A stretch of 64,000 nucleotides of DNA from Streptomyces syringium. Its GTDB lineage: Bacteria > Actinomycetota > Actinomycetes > Streptomycetales > Streptomycetaceae. Of this stretch, positions 17,888-28,227 are shown piece by piece. The stretch spans positions 2,604,001-2,668,000 of the forward strand of contig NZ_JAGIOH010000001.1 in assembly GCF_017876625.1 (NCBI RefSeq), in the 5' to 3' direction. Below the pieces are notes generated by a model. It was not told where the DNA came from. It saw nothing but the letters and a program-made list of their open reading frames with translations, and did not search any database. Positions within the stretch are counted from its first letter, which is position 1. The number at the start of each line of letters is the position of its first letter. The translations under genes were made by a program, and so were the position numbers.

Positions 17888-19252
17888 ATGTTCGACAGTC
17901 CCTTCCTGCTCGTCTTCCCCTTCTTCCTCCTGCTCTGCTTCCTGCTGTACTGGGCCGGCGCGCGGCACGCGTACACGCGCCGCGCCGAGGCCGGCATCGG
18001 CGACCCCGCGAGCCACGACTGGCACTTCTTCGTGCCGTGCCGTGACGAGGAGGCCGTCGTGGCCACGACCGTCGGCCGGATGCGGAGCGACTTCCCCGGC
18101 GCGCACGTCTGGGTCATCGACGACGACAGCGACGACCGGACCGGCTCCATCGTCGCGGAGCTGGCCGAGACGGACCGCCGGGTCCACCTCGTACGCCGGC
18201 ACCGCCCGAACGCCCGTACCGGCAAGGGCGCGGCCCTCAACGCCGCGTACGACGAGCTGAACCAGTTCCTGGGCGAGGACGCCGACCGCGAGCGGGTCGT
18301 CGTGTGCGTCATCGACGCCGACGGCCAGCTCGACCCGCAGGCCCTGGCCCGGGTCAGCGGCCCGAGCGGCTTCGGCGACCCGGAGATCGGCGGCGTGCAG
18401 GTCAGCGTCCGGATGCGGAACACCGAGGACCCGCGCCCGCTGCCCGACCGCGGTCGCGTCCGCAATGCCTTCGCCCGGCTGCTGGTGCGCATGCAGGACA
18501 TGGAGTTCTCCGTGTCCAACGCGGGGATGCAGCTGCTGCGCGGCCGCACCGGCTCCGTCGGTCTCGGCGGTAACGGCCAGTTCACCCGTCTCTCGGCCCT
18601 GGACCGCATCGCGGCCGCCGAGCGCCGCCCGTGGCAGCGCGGTGCCCTGCTGGAGGACTACGAGCTGGGTCTGCACATGATCCTCAACGGTGACCGGATA
18701 GCCCACATAGCCGACACCTGGGTCTCCCAGGAGGGGCTGCCGCACGGCCGCCGGTTCCTCACCCAGCGCACCCGCTGGGCGCAGGGCAACCTGCAGTGCG
18801 TCCGCTACGCGCCGCGCATCGTCTCCTCGCGCCACTACAGCGGCAAGGGCGTCCTGGAGACGCTCTACACCTTCCTCCAGCCGGTCGCCCACCTGGTCAC
18901 GCTGGCCCTGTGCGCGGTGATGTTCGTCTTCCTGGGCCTGTCCATCGCCGACGAGGGCGCGGGCGAGACGCTCGGCGGCATTCTGGCGCTGTGGCCGCTC
19001 GTGCTCGCCCTGGCCGTCGTCTCCGTGCTGCCGTTCGTGCTGTGGGGCCCGGTCTACCGCCGGGACCGCGCGCCGGGCCGCTCGCTGCTCGTCGCGCTGC
19101 TGTGGGGCCTCGCGCTGTGGCTGTACGCGTACCACCTGTTCCCGGCGTCCGCCCGGGGGTTCGTCCGGATGCTGCGGGGGCGCAACGGCTGGGCCAAGAC
19201 GCGTCGCAACGCCGAGCAGGTCCTCTCCGGCCCGGTGGCCGTGGAGAGCTGA
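17888..19252 (+). CDS. Processive GT2 glycosyltransferase (cellulose-synthase-like)
   Basis: 454 residues. One N-terminal membrane helix (about 5-22), a GT-A catalytic domain, then three or four helices (about 325-435). Catalytic marks: D-D-D-S-D-D for nucleotide sugar binding, V-I-D-A-D-G (DxD), LLEDYELG (the TED-like base) and QRTRWAQG, matching the QxxRW motif of processive synthases. It probably polymerises and exports a polysaccharide; the substrate may be ManNAc or GlcNAc given the preceding epimerase, but this is inference. The ATG has AGGAG nine bases upstream. Confidence 0.88.
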   Translation: MFDSPFLLVFPFFLLLCFLLYWAGARHAYTRRAEAGIGDPASHDWHFFVPCRDEEAVVATTVGRMRSDFPGAHVWVIDDDSDDRTGSIVAELAETDRRVHLVRRHRPNARTGKGAALNAAYDELNQFLGEDADRERVVVCVIDADGQLDPQALARVSGPSGFGDPEIGGVQVSVRMRNTEDPRPLPDRGRVRNAFARLLVRMQDMEFSVSNAGMQLLRGRTGSVGLGGNGQFTRLSALDRIAAAERRPWQRGALLEDYELGLHMILNGDRIAHIADTWVSQEGLPHGRRFLTQRTRWAQGNLQCVRYAPRIVSSRHYSGKGVLETLYTFLQPVAHLVTLALCAVMFVFLGLSIADEGAGETLGGILALWPLVLALAVVSVLPFVLWGPVYRRDRAPGRSLLVALLWGLALWLYAYHLFPASARGFVRMLRGRNGWAKTRRNAEQVLSGPVAVES

Positions 19253-19395
19253 CGAACCGTTCTGCGGACCGTCACCGGCAAACCATGAGGTGGGTCACAC
19301 AGCCCGCGCACAGCACAACCTCCCGTCCCCCGTAGCCATCTGACGGCCGGGGACTCATGCCCGGAGCCGTTCCGGGCGGCGGACACGGGAGCGTT

Positions 19396-20610
19396 GTGCG
19401 GATACCTGAAGTCAGCACAAGGATGCACCTGCTGCTGCTCACCGCGTGGACCGTCCTGTGGTTCGCGGTGGTGGAGCCGAACGGCGGGTTCTCCTGGCAC
19501 TACCTGCGCACCGGCGGCGAGCTGATCTACCAGGGCTCGTCGGGCGACGGCACCGGCGGGCTCAATCTCTACGCCCACCACCCCGAGCTCCAGATGGGGC
19601 CTATCAGCTTCCTGGTGGCGGGCCTGTTCAACCCCTTCTCGGAGCACACGGGCCAGTTCCTGGCGGCGGCGTTCATGTCGCTGCTGGGCCTGGTGATCCT
19701 GGTGCTCGCCGGGCGCAGTGCCGCGACGTACTTCCTCGGCACCGGCACCAACCACCAGCGGCTGCGGCAGCGCGTCCTGATCGCGGGGCTCGCCTTCATC
19801 CCCATGTGGATCGAGGTTTCGGTCCGCTTCGGCCACCTCGACGACGTGCTCGCGCTGTTCTTCACCGCGCTGGCCGTGTGGTTCCTGACCCGGGGCAACG
19901 CCGCCGCCGGCGGCGCCTGTCTGGCGCTGGCCATGGACTCCAAGCCGACCGCGCTGGCGTTCCTGCCGCTGATCCTCACCCTGCCGAAGCAGCAGTGGCT
20001 GCGTGCGGGACTGTGGTGCGCGGGGTTGGTGGCGGTGGCCTGGCTGCCGTTCTTCCTCGCCGACCCGCAGTCCTTCGCCGCCGCGAAGTTCACGATCCCC
20101 AACAACCCGGCGTCCGCGCTGCGCTGGCTGGGGGCGAACGATCCGGAGACGCCCGACTGGGCCCGGCCGGCCCAGGCCGCGCTCGGTCTCACGCTCGGCG
20201 CGGTCGCGGTGTGGCGGGGCCGCTGGGCGGGGGTCGTGCTGCTGGGCGCGAACGCCCGGATCGTCCTCGACCCGAGCGTCTACACCTACTACACGGCGTC
20301 GGTGCTGCTCGGCACCCTGCTGTGGGACGTGTGCGGGCAACGGCGGCTGGTGCCGTGGTGGAGCTGGATCGCGCTGATCACGCTCTACGGCAGCGTGTTC
20401 GTCGTGCCCGACGAGTCGGCCAAGGGCCTCGTCCGGCTCGGCTTCGTGGCCGTGTCGACGGCGTACGTGCTGTTCTGGCCTATGCGCGACCGACGGAACC
20501 GGAACAGGCCCCTCGACCGGATGGAAGAGGGGCCTGTGGAAGGGCCGTGGGGTCCCATGTGGGACCCGGACCGGACTAGGCCGTGGGCAGGCCCGCCAGC
20601 TGCGCGGTGA
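19396..20610 (+). CDS. Polytopic membrane protein, GT-C glycosyltransferase-like
   Basis: 404 residues from the GTG at 19396 (GGGAG just upstream). Eight to ten membrane helices, with a short loop R-F-G-H-L-D-D after one helix that resembles the acidic loop of GT-C/GT87-type lipid-linked sugar transferases, followed by a helix with [16 protein letters not shown]. No close family is recognised with certainty. It follows the GT2 gene by 143 bp on the same strand and probably belongs to the same pathway. Its 3' end overlaps the convergent valS gene by 35 bp and contains a strong hairpin, so the final 35 codons may be poorly conserved. Confidence 0.7.
   Translation: MRIPEVSTRMHLLLLTAWTVLWFAVVEPNGGFSWHYLRTGGELIYQGSSGDGTGGLNLYAHHPELQMGPISFLVAGLFNPFSEHTGQFLAAAFMSLLGLVILVLAGRSAATYFLGTGTNHQRLRQRVLIAGLAFIPMWIEVSVRFGHLDDVLALFFTALAVWFLTRGNAAAGGACLALAMDSKPTALAFLPLILTLPKQQWLRAGLWCAGLVAVAWLPFFLADPQSFAAAKFTIPNNPASALRWLGANDPETPDWARPAQAALGLTLGAVAVWRGRWAGVVLLGANARIVLDPSVYTYYTASVLLGTLLWDVCGQRRLVPWWSWIALITLYGSVFVVPDESAKGLVRLGFVAVSTAYVLFWPMRDRRNRNRPLDRMEEGPVEGPWGPMWDPDRTRPWAGPPAAR
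20504..20537. terminator. Hairpin inside the 3' end of the GT-C-like gene, facing valS
   Basis: Perfect 11-bp stem (20504-20514 with 20527-20537), 12-nt loop. It stands 39 bp past the valS stop and within the last codons of the convergent plus-strand gene, so it can end valS transcripts and perhaps both. Confidence 0.7.
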
Positions 20611-23239
20611 GCCGCTCGATGTCGGCCTCGGCCGTCTCCAGCCGCTTACGGATCTTCTCCACGGCCACGTCGGCGGCCTTGGCGAGGAACGCCTCGTTGC
20701 CCAGCTTCGCCGTGCACTGCGCCTTGTCCTTCTCGGCCGCGGCCAGCGCCTTGGTCAGCCGCTTGCGCTCGGCCTCGACGTCGATGGTGCCCGAGAGGTC
20801 GAGGGCGACGGTGGCGCCGGCGACCGGCAGGGTCGCGGTGGCGTGGAAACCGTCCCCGGCGGGCTGGAGCCGCAGCAGCTGGCGGATGGCGCCCTCGTGG
20901 GCGGCGAGGGTCGTACCGCTCAGGTCGAGCTGCGCCGGGACCCGCTGACCGGGCTGGAGGCCCTGGTCGGAGCGGAAGCGGCGGACCTCGGTGATCACCT
21001 GCTGGAGGTTCTCGATCTCCCGCTCGGCGTCGGCGTCGCGGAAGCCGCCCGGGGCGTCCGCCCCAGGAACGAAGACAGCCTTCGGCCAGTCGGCGACGAC
21101 GACCGACTCCTTGCCCGTGAGCGTCGTCCACAGCGTCTCGGTGACGAAGGGGACCACCGGGTGCAGCACGCGCAGCAGGACGTCGAGGACCTCGCCGAGG
21201 ACGCGGCCGGAGACCTTCGCCTGCTCGCCGCCCGCCATGAACGTGGTCTTGGAGAGCTCGACGTACCAGTCGAAGACCTCGTCCCACGCGAAGTGGTAGA
21301 GCGCCTCGCTGAGCTTCGAGAACTGGAAGTCCTCGTAGTACGCGTCGACCTGAGCGACCGTCTTGTTCAGCCGCGACAGGATCCAGCGGTCGGTGGCCGA
21401 CAGCTGCTCGACGGGCGGCAGGTCGCCCTCGACCGTGGCGCCGTTCATCAGCGCGAAGCGCGTGGCGTTCCAGATCTTGTTGGCGAAGTTGCGGGACGCC
21501 TGGACCCAGTCCTCGCCGATCGGGACGTCGGTGCCGGGGTTGGCGCCCTTGGCGAGGGTGAAGCGGACGGCGTCGGAGCCGTACTTGTCCATCCAGTCCA
21601 GCGGGTCGACGACGTTGCCGAAGGACTTCGACATCTTCTTGCCGCGCTCGTCGCGGACGAGACCGGTCAGCGAGATCGTCTTGAAGGGGACCTCGCCGTC
21701 CATCGCGTACAGGCCGAACATCATCATCCGGGCGACCCAGAAGAAGATGATGTCGTGGCCGGTGAGCAGGACGTCGGTCGAGTAGAACTTCTCGAGGTCC
21801 GGGGTGCGCTCCGGCCAGCCGAGGGTCGAGAAGGGCCACAGGCCGGAGGAGAACCAGGTGTCCAGGACGTCGGTGTCCTGGTGCCAGCCCTCGCCGACGG
21901 GCGGCTGCTCGTCGGGGCCGACACAGACGACCTCGCCGTCGGGGCCGTACCAGACGGGGATGCGGTGACCCCACCACAGCTGGCGCGAGATGCACCAGTC
22001 GTGCATGTTGTCGACCCAGTCGAAGTAGCGCTTCGACATGTCCTCGGGGTGGATCGCGACCCGGCCGTCGCGGACCGCGTCACCGGCGGCCTGCGCGAGC
22101 GGCTTGACGTTGACCCACCACTGCAGCGACAGGCGCGGCTCGACGGTGGTCTTGCAGCGCGAGCAGTGCCCGACGGAGTGCGTGTACGGGCGCTTCTCGG
22201 CGACGATGCGGCCCTGCGAGCGCAGCGCGCCGACGACCGCGGAGCGGGCCTCGAAGCGGTCCTGGCCGAGGAACGGGCCGTGGACGGTGATGACGCCGTG
22301 CTCGTCCATGACCGTCAGCGACGGCAGGCCGTGGCGCTGGCCGATCGCGAAGTCGTTCGGGTCGTGGGCCGGGGTCACCTTGACCGCGCCCGTACCGAAC
22401 TCGGGGTCGACGTGCGTGTCGGCGACGACCGGGATGGTCCGGTCGGTCAGCGGCAGCTTGATCTGCTTGCCGACCAGGTGCCGGTAGCGCTCGTCGTCCG
22501 GGTGGACGGCGACGGCGGTGTCACCCAGCATCGTCTCGGCACGGGTGGTGGCGACGACCAGCGTCTCCTCGCCCTCGCCGTACAGGATGGAAACGAGCTC
22601 GCCCGCGTCCTCCTGGTACTCCACCTCGATGTCCGAGATGGCCGTCAGACAGCGCGGGCACCAGTTGATGATGCGCTCGGCGCGGTAGATCAGCTCGTCG
22701 TCGTAGAGCTTCTTGAAGATGGTCTGGACGGCCTTGGACAGGCCCTCGTCCATGGTGAAGCGCTCACGGGACCAGTCGACGCCGTCACCGAGCCGCCGCA
22801 TCTGGCCCAGGATCTTGCCGCCGTACTCTTCCTTCCACTTCCACACGCGCGAGACGAACTCCTCGCGCCCCAGGTCGTGGCGGGACTTGCCCTCCTCGGC
22901 GAGCTGCTGCTCCACCTTGTTCTGGGTGGCGATGCCGGCGTGGTCCATGCCGGGCAGCCACAGCGCCTCGAAGCCCTGCATGCGCTTACGCCGGGTGAGG
23001 GCGTCCATCAGGGTGTGCTGGAAGGCGTGGCCCAGGTGCAGCGAGCCCGTGACGTTCGGCGGGGGGATGACGATGGTGTACGGCGGCTTCTCGCTCTTGG
23101 CGTCGGCGGTGAAGTAACCGCGCTCTACCCAGCGCTCGTACAGCTGCCCCTCTACCTCGGCCGGCGCGTACTGGGTCGGCAGTTCGGGGTTGCTGTTCGT
23201 CGGCCCGCGGTCGGGGCTCTGCTGAGTGTTCTCGGTCAC
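20576..23239 (-). CDS. valS: Valyl-tRNA synthetase
   Basis: 887 residues. Class Ia synthetase that charges tRNA-Val and edits Thr-tRNA. The HIGH-type motif is [12 protein letters not shown] near residues 59-70; the K-M-S-K-S loop is in [11 protein letters not shown] near 550. The CP1 editing domain (about 200-360) and a C-terminal coiled coil ([18 protein letters not shown] and following, the tRNA-binding arm) are present. The start ATG at 23239 opens [12 protein letters not shown]. It is divergent from the first membrane-anchored paralogue with 145 bp between them. Confidence 0.98.
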   Translation of the reverse strand: MTENTQQSPDRGPTNSNPELPTQYAPAEVEGQLYERWVERGYFTADAKSEKPPYTIVIPPPNVTGSLHLGHAFQHTLMDALTRRKRMQGFEALWLPGMDHAGIATQNKVEQQLAEEGKSRHDLGREEFVSRVWKWKEEYGGKILGQMRRLGDGVDWSRERFTMDEGLSKAVQTIFKKLYDDELIYRAERIINWCPRCLTAISDIEVEYQEDAGELVSILYGEGEETLVVATTRAETMLGDTAVAVHPDDERYRHLVGKQIKLPLTDRTIPVVADTHVDPEFGTGAVKVTPAHDPNDFAIGQRHGLPSLTVMDEHGVITVHGPFLGQDRFEARSAVVGALRSQGRIVAEKRPYTHSVGHCSRCKTTVEPRLSLQWWVNVKPLAQAAGDAVRDGRVAIHPEDMSKRYFDWVDNMHDWCISRQLWWGHRIPVWYGPDGEVVCVGPDEQPPVGEGWHQDTDVLDTWFSSGLWPFSTLGWPERTPDLEKFYSTDVLLTGHDIIFFWVARMMMFGLYAMDGEVPFKTISLTGLVRDERGKKMSKSFGNVVDPLDWMDKYGSDAVRFTLAKGANPGTDVPIGEDWVQASRNFANKIWNATRFALMNGATVEGDLPPVEQLSATDRWILSRLNKTVAQVDAYYEDFQFSKLSEALYHFAWDEVFDWYVELSKTTFMAGGEQAKVSGRVLGEVLDVLLRVLHPVVPFVTETLWTTLTGKESVVVADWPKAVFVPGADAPGGFRDADAEREIENLQQVITEVRRFRSDQGLQPGQRVPAQLDLSGTTLAAHEGAIRQLLRLQPAGDGFHATATLPVAGATVALDLSGTIDVEAERKRLTKALAAAEKDKAQCTAKLGNEAFLAKAADVAVEKIRKRLETAEADIERLTAQLAGLPTA

Positions 23240-23384
23240 GGGGAGATTCTACGGGGCCGCGCCGCCCGCTCACGAACCCGTTTACGCCCCGGGGCGGGGC
23301 GCGGCGGGGCGATCCGTAAGGATGTCGCGAACCGATCTTCCACAGCCGCATCCGTAGACACATCCGTAGACGCAGGGGACGACG

Positions 23385-24296
23385 ATGACCCAGCACCAGC
23401 CCGGCCCGTACGGGACACCACCACAGCAGCCGGATCCGTACGGCCGGCCGGGGTACGGCTACGGCGAGCCGCCGTACCAGCCCCAGCAGCCGGGCGGCTG
23501 GGGTCCGGGCATGCCGCCCCCGTACCCGCCGCCGATACCTCCGCGGGGCGGCGGCAAGGGCAAGGCGGTCGTCCTCGCGGTCGGCGCGGTCGTCCTGGTC
23601 GGCGCGATCGTGGGCGGCATCGTCCTCCTCACGGGAAGCGGACGGGAGAAGAGCGACAAGGCGGACGGCCAGGCCTCGCCCACCGCCCCGGCGAGCCCCT
23701 CCCCCAGCGCTTCCGCGACCCCGGCTGGGAAGAGCTACAAGCTCATCGCGCCCGAGACGGTCGCGGGCGAGTACAAGAAGGACCTCAGCGAGTCCGGGGG
23801 CGGGTTCGGCTCGAAGGAGCTGGAGGATCTCAAGCTCCTGGGAATCACCAACCCGCGGAGCGTCACGGGCGCGTACAAGTCCGGTGAGGACAAACTCTCC
23901 CAGAAGCTGCTCCGGTTCACCGGCGCGTGGGGCGATGAGGTACGGAGCCCCGAGGTGATGGTGGACGGGTTGTTCCTGAGCGTGACCCGGGCGACCGTGA
24001 ACGAGAAGAACCCCGACGCGAAGACCGAGTTCGAGGGCACGCCGCAGCGGATGTCGCCGGCCGGGCTCGGCGCCGACGCCGGCGCCGTGATGAAGTGCCA
24101 GATGAGCAAGTGGAGCAACGAGGGCGCGCGGACCATCAGGATGCCGCTGTGCATCTGGGCCGACAAGCACACGGTCGGCACCGTGTTCGCCATGGACGCG
24201 GCGCTGCTCGCGAGCGGCCAGGACCTCGGCCTGGAGGAGGCGGCAACCCGGACGGCGAGGCTCCGCCAGGACGTACGTGTCGAGACCGGCGGGTGA
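23385..24296 (+). CDS. Membrane-anchored paralogue 1 of a tandem triplet, unknown function
   Basis: 303 residues. Residues 1-55 are Pro/Gln/Gly/Tyr-rich and cytoplasmic; a helix at about 60-83 (AVVLAVGAVVLVGAIVGG) anchors it; a Ser/Pro/Thr linker leads to an exported domain of about 190 residues. That domain shares with the next two genes the pattern of a first Cys (AVMKC) and a second Cys in C-x-W (LCIWAD), probably a disulfide. No enzyme motif is recognised. The ATG at 23385 follows GGGGACGACG. The short direct repeat CATCCGTAGAC occurs twice just upstream (23349-23373 region). Confidence 0.75.
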   Translation: MTQHQPGPYGTPPQQPDPYGRPGYGYGEPPYQPQQPGGWGPGMPPPYPPPIPPRGGGKGKAVVLAVGAVVLVGAIVGGIVLLTGSGREKSDKADGQASPTAPASPSPSASATPAGKSYKLIAPETVAGEYKKDLSESGGGFGSKELEDLKLLGITNPRSVTGAYKSGEDKLSQKLLRFTGAWGDEVRSPEVMVDGLFLSVTRATVNEKNPDAKTEFEGTPQRMSPAGLGADAGAVMKCQMSKWSNEGARTIRMPLCIWADKHTVGTVFAMDAALLASGQDLGLEEAATRTARLRQDVRVETGG

Positions 24297-24413
24297 GGGC
24301 GGACGTCAACTGTTCCGAAACCGTTGCGGCCCCGCGGTAAAGCGTGGGTAAGTCATCGGGAAGGATGACGGGCATCTGACGCGAGAGTCCCCCCGCATTC
24401 GAAGAGAGACACG

Positions 24414-25385
24414 ATGAGCTACCCCCAGCCGGGCCCTTACGGCCAGCAGCCGCCCCAGCAGCCCAACCCCTACGGCCAGGGCGGCGCCCCCGGACAGCCC
24501 GGCTACGGCTACCCCCAGCAGCCCCCCGCGGCCCCGTACGGCCAGCAGCCCCCCTACGGCCAGCCCCAGGCCCCCTACGGCGCCCCCCAGCAGCCGGGCC
24601 CCTACGGCCAGCAGCCGCCGTACGGCCAGCCGGGCGTCCCGGGCCAGTACCCGCCGCCGATGCCCCCGCAGGGCGGCGGCAAGGGCAAGACGGTCGGCAT
24701 CGTGATCGGCGCGCTGGTCGTGGTGGGCGCGATCGTGGGCGGCGCGGTGTTCTTCATGGGCGGGAGCGGTGGGAGCGGGAGCGACGGGAAGGTGGCGCCG
24801 TACGAGGTCGTACTGCCGCAGACCCTGCTCGACGGGAAGTACACCAAGTCGTCGCTCGGCTCGGCCAAGGAGAAAGAGAACCTCGCCAACGACAAGGACG
24901 CCAAGGCGATGGGCATCGTCAACGGCACGGGCGTGAAGGGGGCCTACTCCAGCCCCGAGAAGCAGAACATGCGCGTGACGGCCGTTTACGGCGATGTCGC
25001 CGATCCGAACAAGTCGGTCGACGCGATGATCGCGAAGATCAAGGAGAACCAGGAGAAGGCCAAGGAGCGGTACAAGGGCAAGGCCAAGCTGGAAACCGTC
25101 TCCGAGGTCACCGAGTACCACCCCAGTGGCTTCGACGGCGCGGTGATGAAGTGCGAGGCCCAGAAGGCCAACGTGGACATGGGCACCATCCAGACCACCT
25201 CCGAGACCAGCTACTGCGTCTGGGGAGACAGCAGCGCGATCGGCATCATCGAGCACCAGGTCACCAAGGCCCAAGGCGGCATGACCGGCTCCAGCGGCGC
25301 CACCGGGCCGGTCATGACCCCCAAGGAGCTGTCCGAGGCCACGGCCAAGGTGCGCACGGACTCGCGCAAGGAACTCAAGAACTAG
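24414..25385 (+). CDS. Membrane-anchored paralogue 2 of a tandem triplet, unknown function
   Basis: 323 residues with the same plan as the preceding gene: a Pro/Gln/Tyr-rich cytoplasmic head of about 85 residues built of imperfect PYGQQPPYGQP-like repeats, one helix (about 93-116, ending FFMGG), and an exported domain. The shared cysteine pattern is AVMKC and then YCVWGD. The head is longer than in paralogue 1. GAGAGAC precedes the ATG. The third paralogue starts 4 bp after its stop, so at least genes 2 and 3 form one transcript. Confidence 0.75.
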   Translation: MSYPQPGPYGQQPPQQPNPYGQGGAPGQPGYGYPQQPPAAPYGQQPPYGQPQAPYGAPQQPGPYGQQPPYGQPGVPGQYPPPMPPQGGGKGKTVGIVIGALVVVGAIVGGAVFFMGGSGGSGSDGKVAPYEVVLPQTLLDGKYTKSSLGSAKEKENLANDKDAKAMGIVNGTGVKGAYSSPEKQNMRVTAVYGDVADPNKSVDAMIAKIKENQEKAKERYKGKAKLETVSEVTEYHPSGFDGAVMKCEAQKANVDMGTIQTTSETSYCVWGDSSAIGIIEHQVTKAQGGMTGSSGATGPVMTPKELSEATAKVRTDSRKELKN

Positions 25386-25389
25386 TCCG

Positions 25390-25992
25390 TTGACCGGGCG
25401 CCGGCTCCTGCTGCCCGCCGCGGCCGTCGCACTCGGCGTCGCGGCGGCCGTCGTCGCGGCCGTTCTGCTGCTGGTCCCGGGCGACGAAGGCCCGGGGGTC
25501 GCGCTCGTCACCCCGCCGACGCTGGTCGGCGGGGCGTACCGGCTCGACGCCGGGACGAAGGAACTGGAGAAGGAAGGGATCGGCGTCCAGGGTGGTATGC
25601 CCAAGGGCGCCGTTTCCGTACTGGGCCGCTACCAGCGGGTGTCCGACCACGCGGTGACGCTGTCGCTGTCGGGCGCGTACGGCGGTATCGGGGAGCCGGA
25701 CGCCGTCCTGGACGGCATGTTCAAGGGCTTCGAGAGCGGCCCCGGGAAACCGTCCGTGGCGGGCGAGCGACGCACGTTCGTGCCCGAGGGCCCCGACGGT
25801 CCGGCCATCACCTGTGAGCTGGTGAAGATGTACGACCGCGCCTACGCCCCGGCCTGCGCGTGGGCGGAGACGTCGGACGTGATGCTGGTCATCGACTTCG
25901 ATCCCGGACGCGTCTCGACGGACTCCGTGGACCTCGCGGCCTTCGCGAAGACCACGGCAGGCATCTACCGGGACGTACGCAAGCCTGCCTGA
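25390..25992 (+). CDS. Secreted or anchored paralogue 3 of a tandem triplet, short form
   Basis: 200 residues from a TTG start. The Pro/Gln-rich head is missing; a signal-like helix is at once N-terminal (about 5-29). The exported part follows the family plan (TPPTLVGGAYRLD near the start of the domain, ITCELVK and ACAWAE for the two cysteines). It begins 4 bp after paralogue 2. A very stable hairpin follows the stop. Function unknown; together with its neighbours it may form an envelope-exposed set. Confidence 0.7.
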   Translation: MTGRRLLLPAAAVALGVAAAVVAAVLLLVPGDEGPGVALVTPPTLVGGAYRLDAGTKELEKEGIGVQGGMPKGAVSVLGRYQRVSDHAVTLSLSGAYGGIGEPDAVLDGMFKGFESGPGKPSVAGERRTFVPEGPDGPAITCELVKMYDRAYAPACAWAETSDVMLVIDFDPGRVSTDSVDLAAFAKTTAGIYRDVRKPA

Positions 25993-25998
25993 GGCAAC

Positions 25999-26040
25999 GA
26001 AAGGGGGCGGCCCGGCCGGTTGGCCGGGCCGCCCCCTTTC
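25999..26040. terminator. Bidirectional terminator between the triplet and clpX
   Basis: Perfect 19-bp stem (25999-26017 with 26022-26040) with a GGTT loop. It begins 6 bp after the triplet's last stop and 23 bp past the convergent clpX stop. The stem ends in a GAAA/TTTC pair, giving a short U-run in both directions. Confidence 0.9.
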
Positions 26041-26063
26041 ACGTATGCGGAAAGCAGCGCGCG

Positions 26064-27350
26064 CTACGCGCTCTTCTCGTGTCGCTCGTCCTTGCCCACG
26101 ATGCGCGGCTCGCGCGGCACCAGGGTGGGGTTGACGTTCGAGTGGACGACGTCTTCGGTGATGACGACGCGGGCCACGTCCTTGCGGGACGGGACCTCGT
26201 ACATCACCGACATCAGGACCTCTTCCATGATGGCGCGCAGGCCTCGCGCGCCCGTGCCACGGAGGATGGCCTGGTCGGCGATGGCCTCGAGGGCCGGGCG
26301 GTCGAAGTCGAGCTCCACGCCGTCGAGTTCGAACAGGCGCTGGTACTGCTTCACCAGGGCGTTGCGCGGCTCGACGAGGATCTGGAGGAGCGCCTCGCGG
26401 TCCAGGTTGTGGACGGAGGTGATGACCGGGAGGCGGCCGATGAATTCGGGGATCATCCCGAACTTCACCAGGTCCTCCGGCATGACCTCCTGGAACTGGT
26501 CGCTGGCCTCGATCTCGCGCTTGGAGCGGATCGTGGCGCCGAAGCCGATGCCCTTGGCGCCGGCCCGCGACTCGATGATCTTTTCCAGGCCGGAGAAGGC
26601 GCCGCCCACGATGAACAGGACGTTCGTCGTGTCGATCTGGATGAATTCCTGGTGCGGGTGCTTACGGCCGCCCTGCGGCGGGACGGAGGCCGTCGTGCCT
26701 TCCAGGATCTTCAGCAGGGCCTGCTGGACGCCCTCGCCGGAGACGTCTCGTGTGATCGACGGATTTTCGCTCTTTCGGGCGACCTTGTCGATCTCATCGA
26801 TGTAGATGATGCCGGTCTCGGCCTTCTTGACGTCGTAGTCGGCGGCCTGGATCAGCTTCAGCAGGATGTTCTCGACGTCCTCGCCCACATAGCCCGCCTC
26901 CGTCAGCGCGGTCGCGTCGGCGATGGCGAACGGGACGTTGAGCATCCGGGCGAGCGTCTGCGCGAGCAGGGTCTTGCCGGAGCCCGTGGGGCCGAGCAGC
27001 AGGATGTTGGACTTCGCCAACTCGATGCCGTCGTCGCGGTTTCCGGCGTTCTCGCCGGCCTGCACGCGCTTGTAGTGGTTGTAGACCGCGACGGAGAGGG
27101 CCTTCTTGGCGGCCTCCTGGCCCACTACATAGCCTTCGAGGAACTCGTAGATCTCGCGGGGCTTGGGGAGCTCCTCCCAGCGCACCTCGGAGGTCTCCGC
27201 GAGCTCTTCCTCGATGATCTCGTTGCAGAGGTCGATGCACTCGTCGCAGATGTACACACCAGGACCCGCGATGAGCTTCTTCACCTGCTTCTGGCTCTTG
27301 CCGCAGAACGAGCACTTGAGCAGGTCGCCGCCGTCACCGATGCGTGCCAC
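26064..27350 (-). CDS. clpX: ClpX, ATP-dependent unfoldase of ClpXP
   Basis: 428 residues. The zinc-binding domain has C13, C16, C35 and C38; the AAA+ core has Walker A G120-PTGSGKT, pore loop G-Y-V-G near 153, and Walker B I-D185-E186. ClpX hexamers unfold tagged proteins and feed them to ClpP. It lies downstream of clpP2 on the same strand, but about 150 bp and a 12-bp hairpin separate them. Normal length, no defects. Confidence 0.98.
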   Translation of the reverse strand: MARIGDGGDLLKCSFCGKSQKQVKKLIAGPGVYICDECIDLCNEIIEEELAETSEVRWEELPKPREIYEFLEGYVVGQEAAKKALSVAVYNHYKRVQAGENAGNRDDGIELAKSNILLLGPTGSGKTLLAQTLARMLNVPFAIADATALTEAGYVGEDVENILLKLIQAADYDVKKAETGIIYIDEIDKVARKSENPSITRDVSGEGVQQALLKILEGTTASVPPQGGRKHPHQEFIQIDTTNVLFIVGGAFSGLEKIIESRAGAKGIGFGATIRSKREIEASDQFQEVMPEDLVKFGMIPEFIGRLPVITSVHNLDREALLQILVEPRNALVKQYQRLFELDGVELDFDRPALEAIADQAILRGTGARGLRAIMEEVLMSVMYEVPSRKDVARVVITEDVVHSNVNPTLVPREPRIVGKDERHEKSA

Positions 27351-27441
27351 GAGGTGCTTCCCCTTCGCCTGGGATCCGCCTTGCTCTGCGAACCCGGGTG
27401 CTTGCCTATCGACGGTACCTTGCCGGGCCCCCTGTGCGGGC

Positions 27442-27470
27442 CCCCCTTGGACCTACTCGGTCCAAGGGGG
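27442..27470 (-). terminator. Terminator after clpP2
   Basis: Perfect 12-bp stem (27442-27453 with 27459-27470) with loop TACTC, 33 bp past the clpP2 stop and before clpX, so clpX probably has its own promoter in 27351-27441. Confidence 0.8.
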
Positions 27471-27502
27471 TTGCCACCCGACAACGGTGCCCGGACCGGA
27501 AC

Positions 27503-28171
27503 TCAGACCGAAACAGACGTCTTACGCGTCGAAACGATCTGGTCGACCAGACCGTACGCGAGCGCGTCCTCGGCAGTGAGGATCTTGTCGCGCTCGATGT
27601 CGTCACGGATCTTCTCGATCGGCGTGCTGGAGTGCTTCGCCAGCATCTCCTCGAGCTGCGTACGCATGCGCATGATCTCGTTCGCCGCGATCTCCAGGTC
27701 GGAGAGCTGCTCACGGCCCGTCTGGCTGGACGGCTGGTGGATCAGGACGCGCGCGTTCGGCAGTGCCATCCGCTTGCCGGGGGTACCGGCGGCCAGCAGG
27801 ATCGCGGCCGCGGAGGCGGCCTGGCCCATGCAGACGGTCTGGATGTCGGGCTTCACGAACTGCATCGTGTCGTAGATCGCGGTCAGCGCGGTGAACGAGC
27901 CGCCCGGCGAGTTGATGTAGATCGAGATGTCACGGTCGGGGTCCATCGACTCCAGGCACAGCAGCTGCGCCATGACGTCGTTGGCGGAGGCGTCGTCGAC
28001 CTGGACGCCCAGGAAGATCACGCGCTCCTCGAAGAGCTTCGCGTACGGGTCGTACTCACGGACGCCCTGGGAGGTGCGCTCCACGAAGCGCGGCACGACG
28101 TAGCGGGCTTCGGCCTGCGGGCCGGTGTAGAGGCCGCTGCCGGGGAAGTTGTTCATGCGGGTGTTCACCAT
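27503..28171 (-). CDS. clpP2: ClpP2, ATP-dependent protease proteolytic subunit
   Basis: 222 residues from the ATG at 28169-28171 ([11 protein letters not shown]); an ATG five codons later gives the form most like Streptomyces ClpP2 as I recall it. Catalytic triad: Ser in M-G-Q-A-A-S-A-A, His in VLIHQPS and Asp in [13 protein letters not shown]. Chymotrypsin-like serine peptidase that assembles with ClpP1. It follows clpP1 by 56 bp in the same operon. Confidence 0.95.
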   Translation of the reverse strand: MVNTRMNNFPGSGLYTGPQAEARYVVPRFVERTSQGVREYDPYAKLFEERVIFLGVQVDDASANDVMAQLLCLESMDPDRDISIYINSPGGSFTALTAIYDTMQFVKPDIQTVCMGQAASAAAILLAAGTPGKRMALPNARVLIHQPSSQTGREQLSDLEIAANEIMRMRTQLEEMLAKHSSTPIEKIRDDIERDKILTAEDALAYGLVDQIVSTRKTSVSV

Positions 28172-28227
28172 CCTGATGGCGATCGGTGGGCTGGGATTCG
28201 GCTTCGAGGCGGTGCTGCCGGGGGGTA

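Noticed and set aside
23240..23384. T-box or other riboswitch before valS
   Set aside because: No T-box sequence or specifier stem is recognisable.
20843..23887. Plus-strand open frame of about 1000 codons
   Set aside because: Antisense to valS and runs into paralogue 1 in the wrong frame; valS has full synthetase motifs.
24414..24680. Tandem DNA repeat at the start of paralogue 2
   Set aside because: It encodes Pro/Gln/Tyr-rich imperfect repeats within a real gene, so it is not a separate element.
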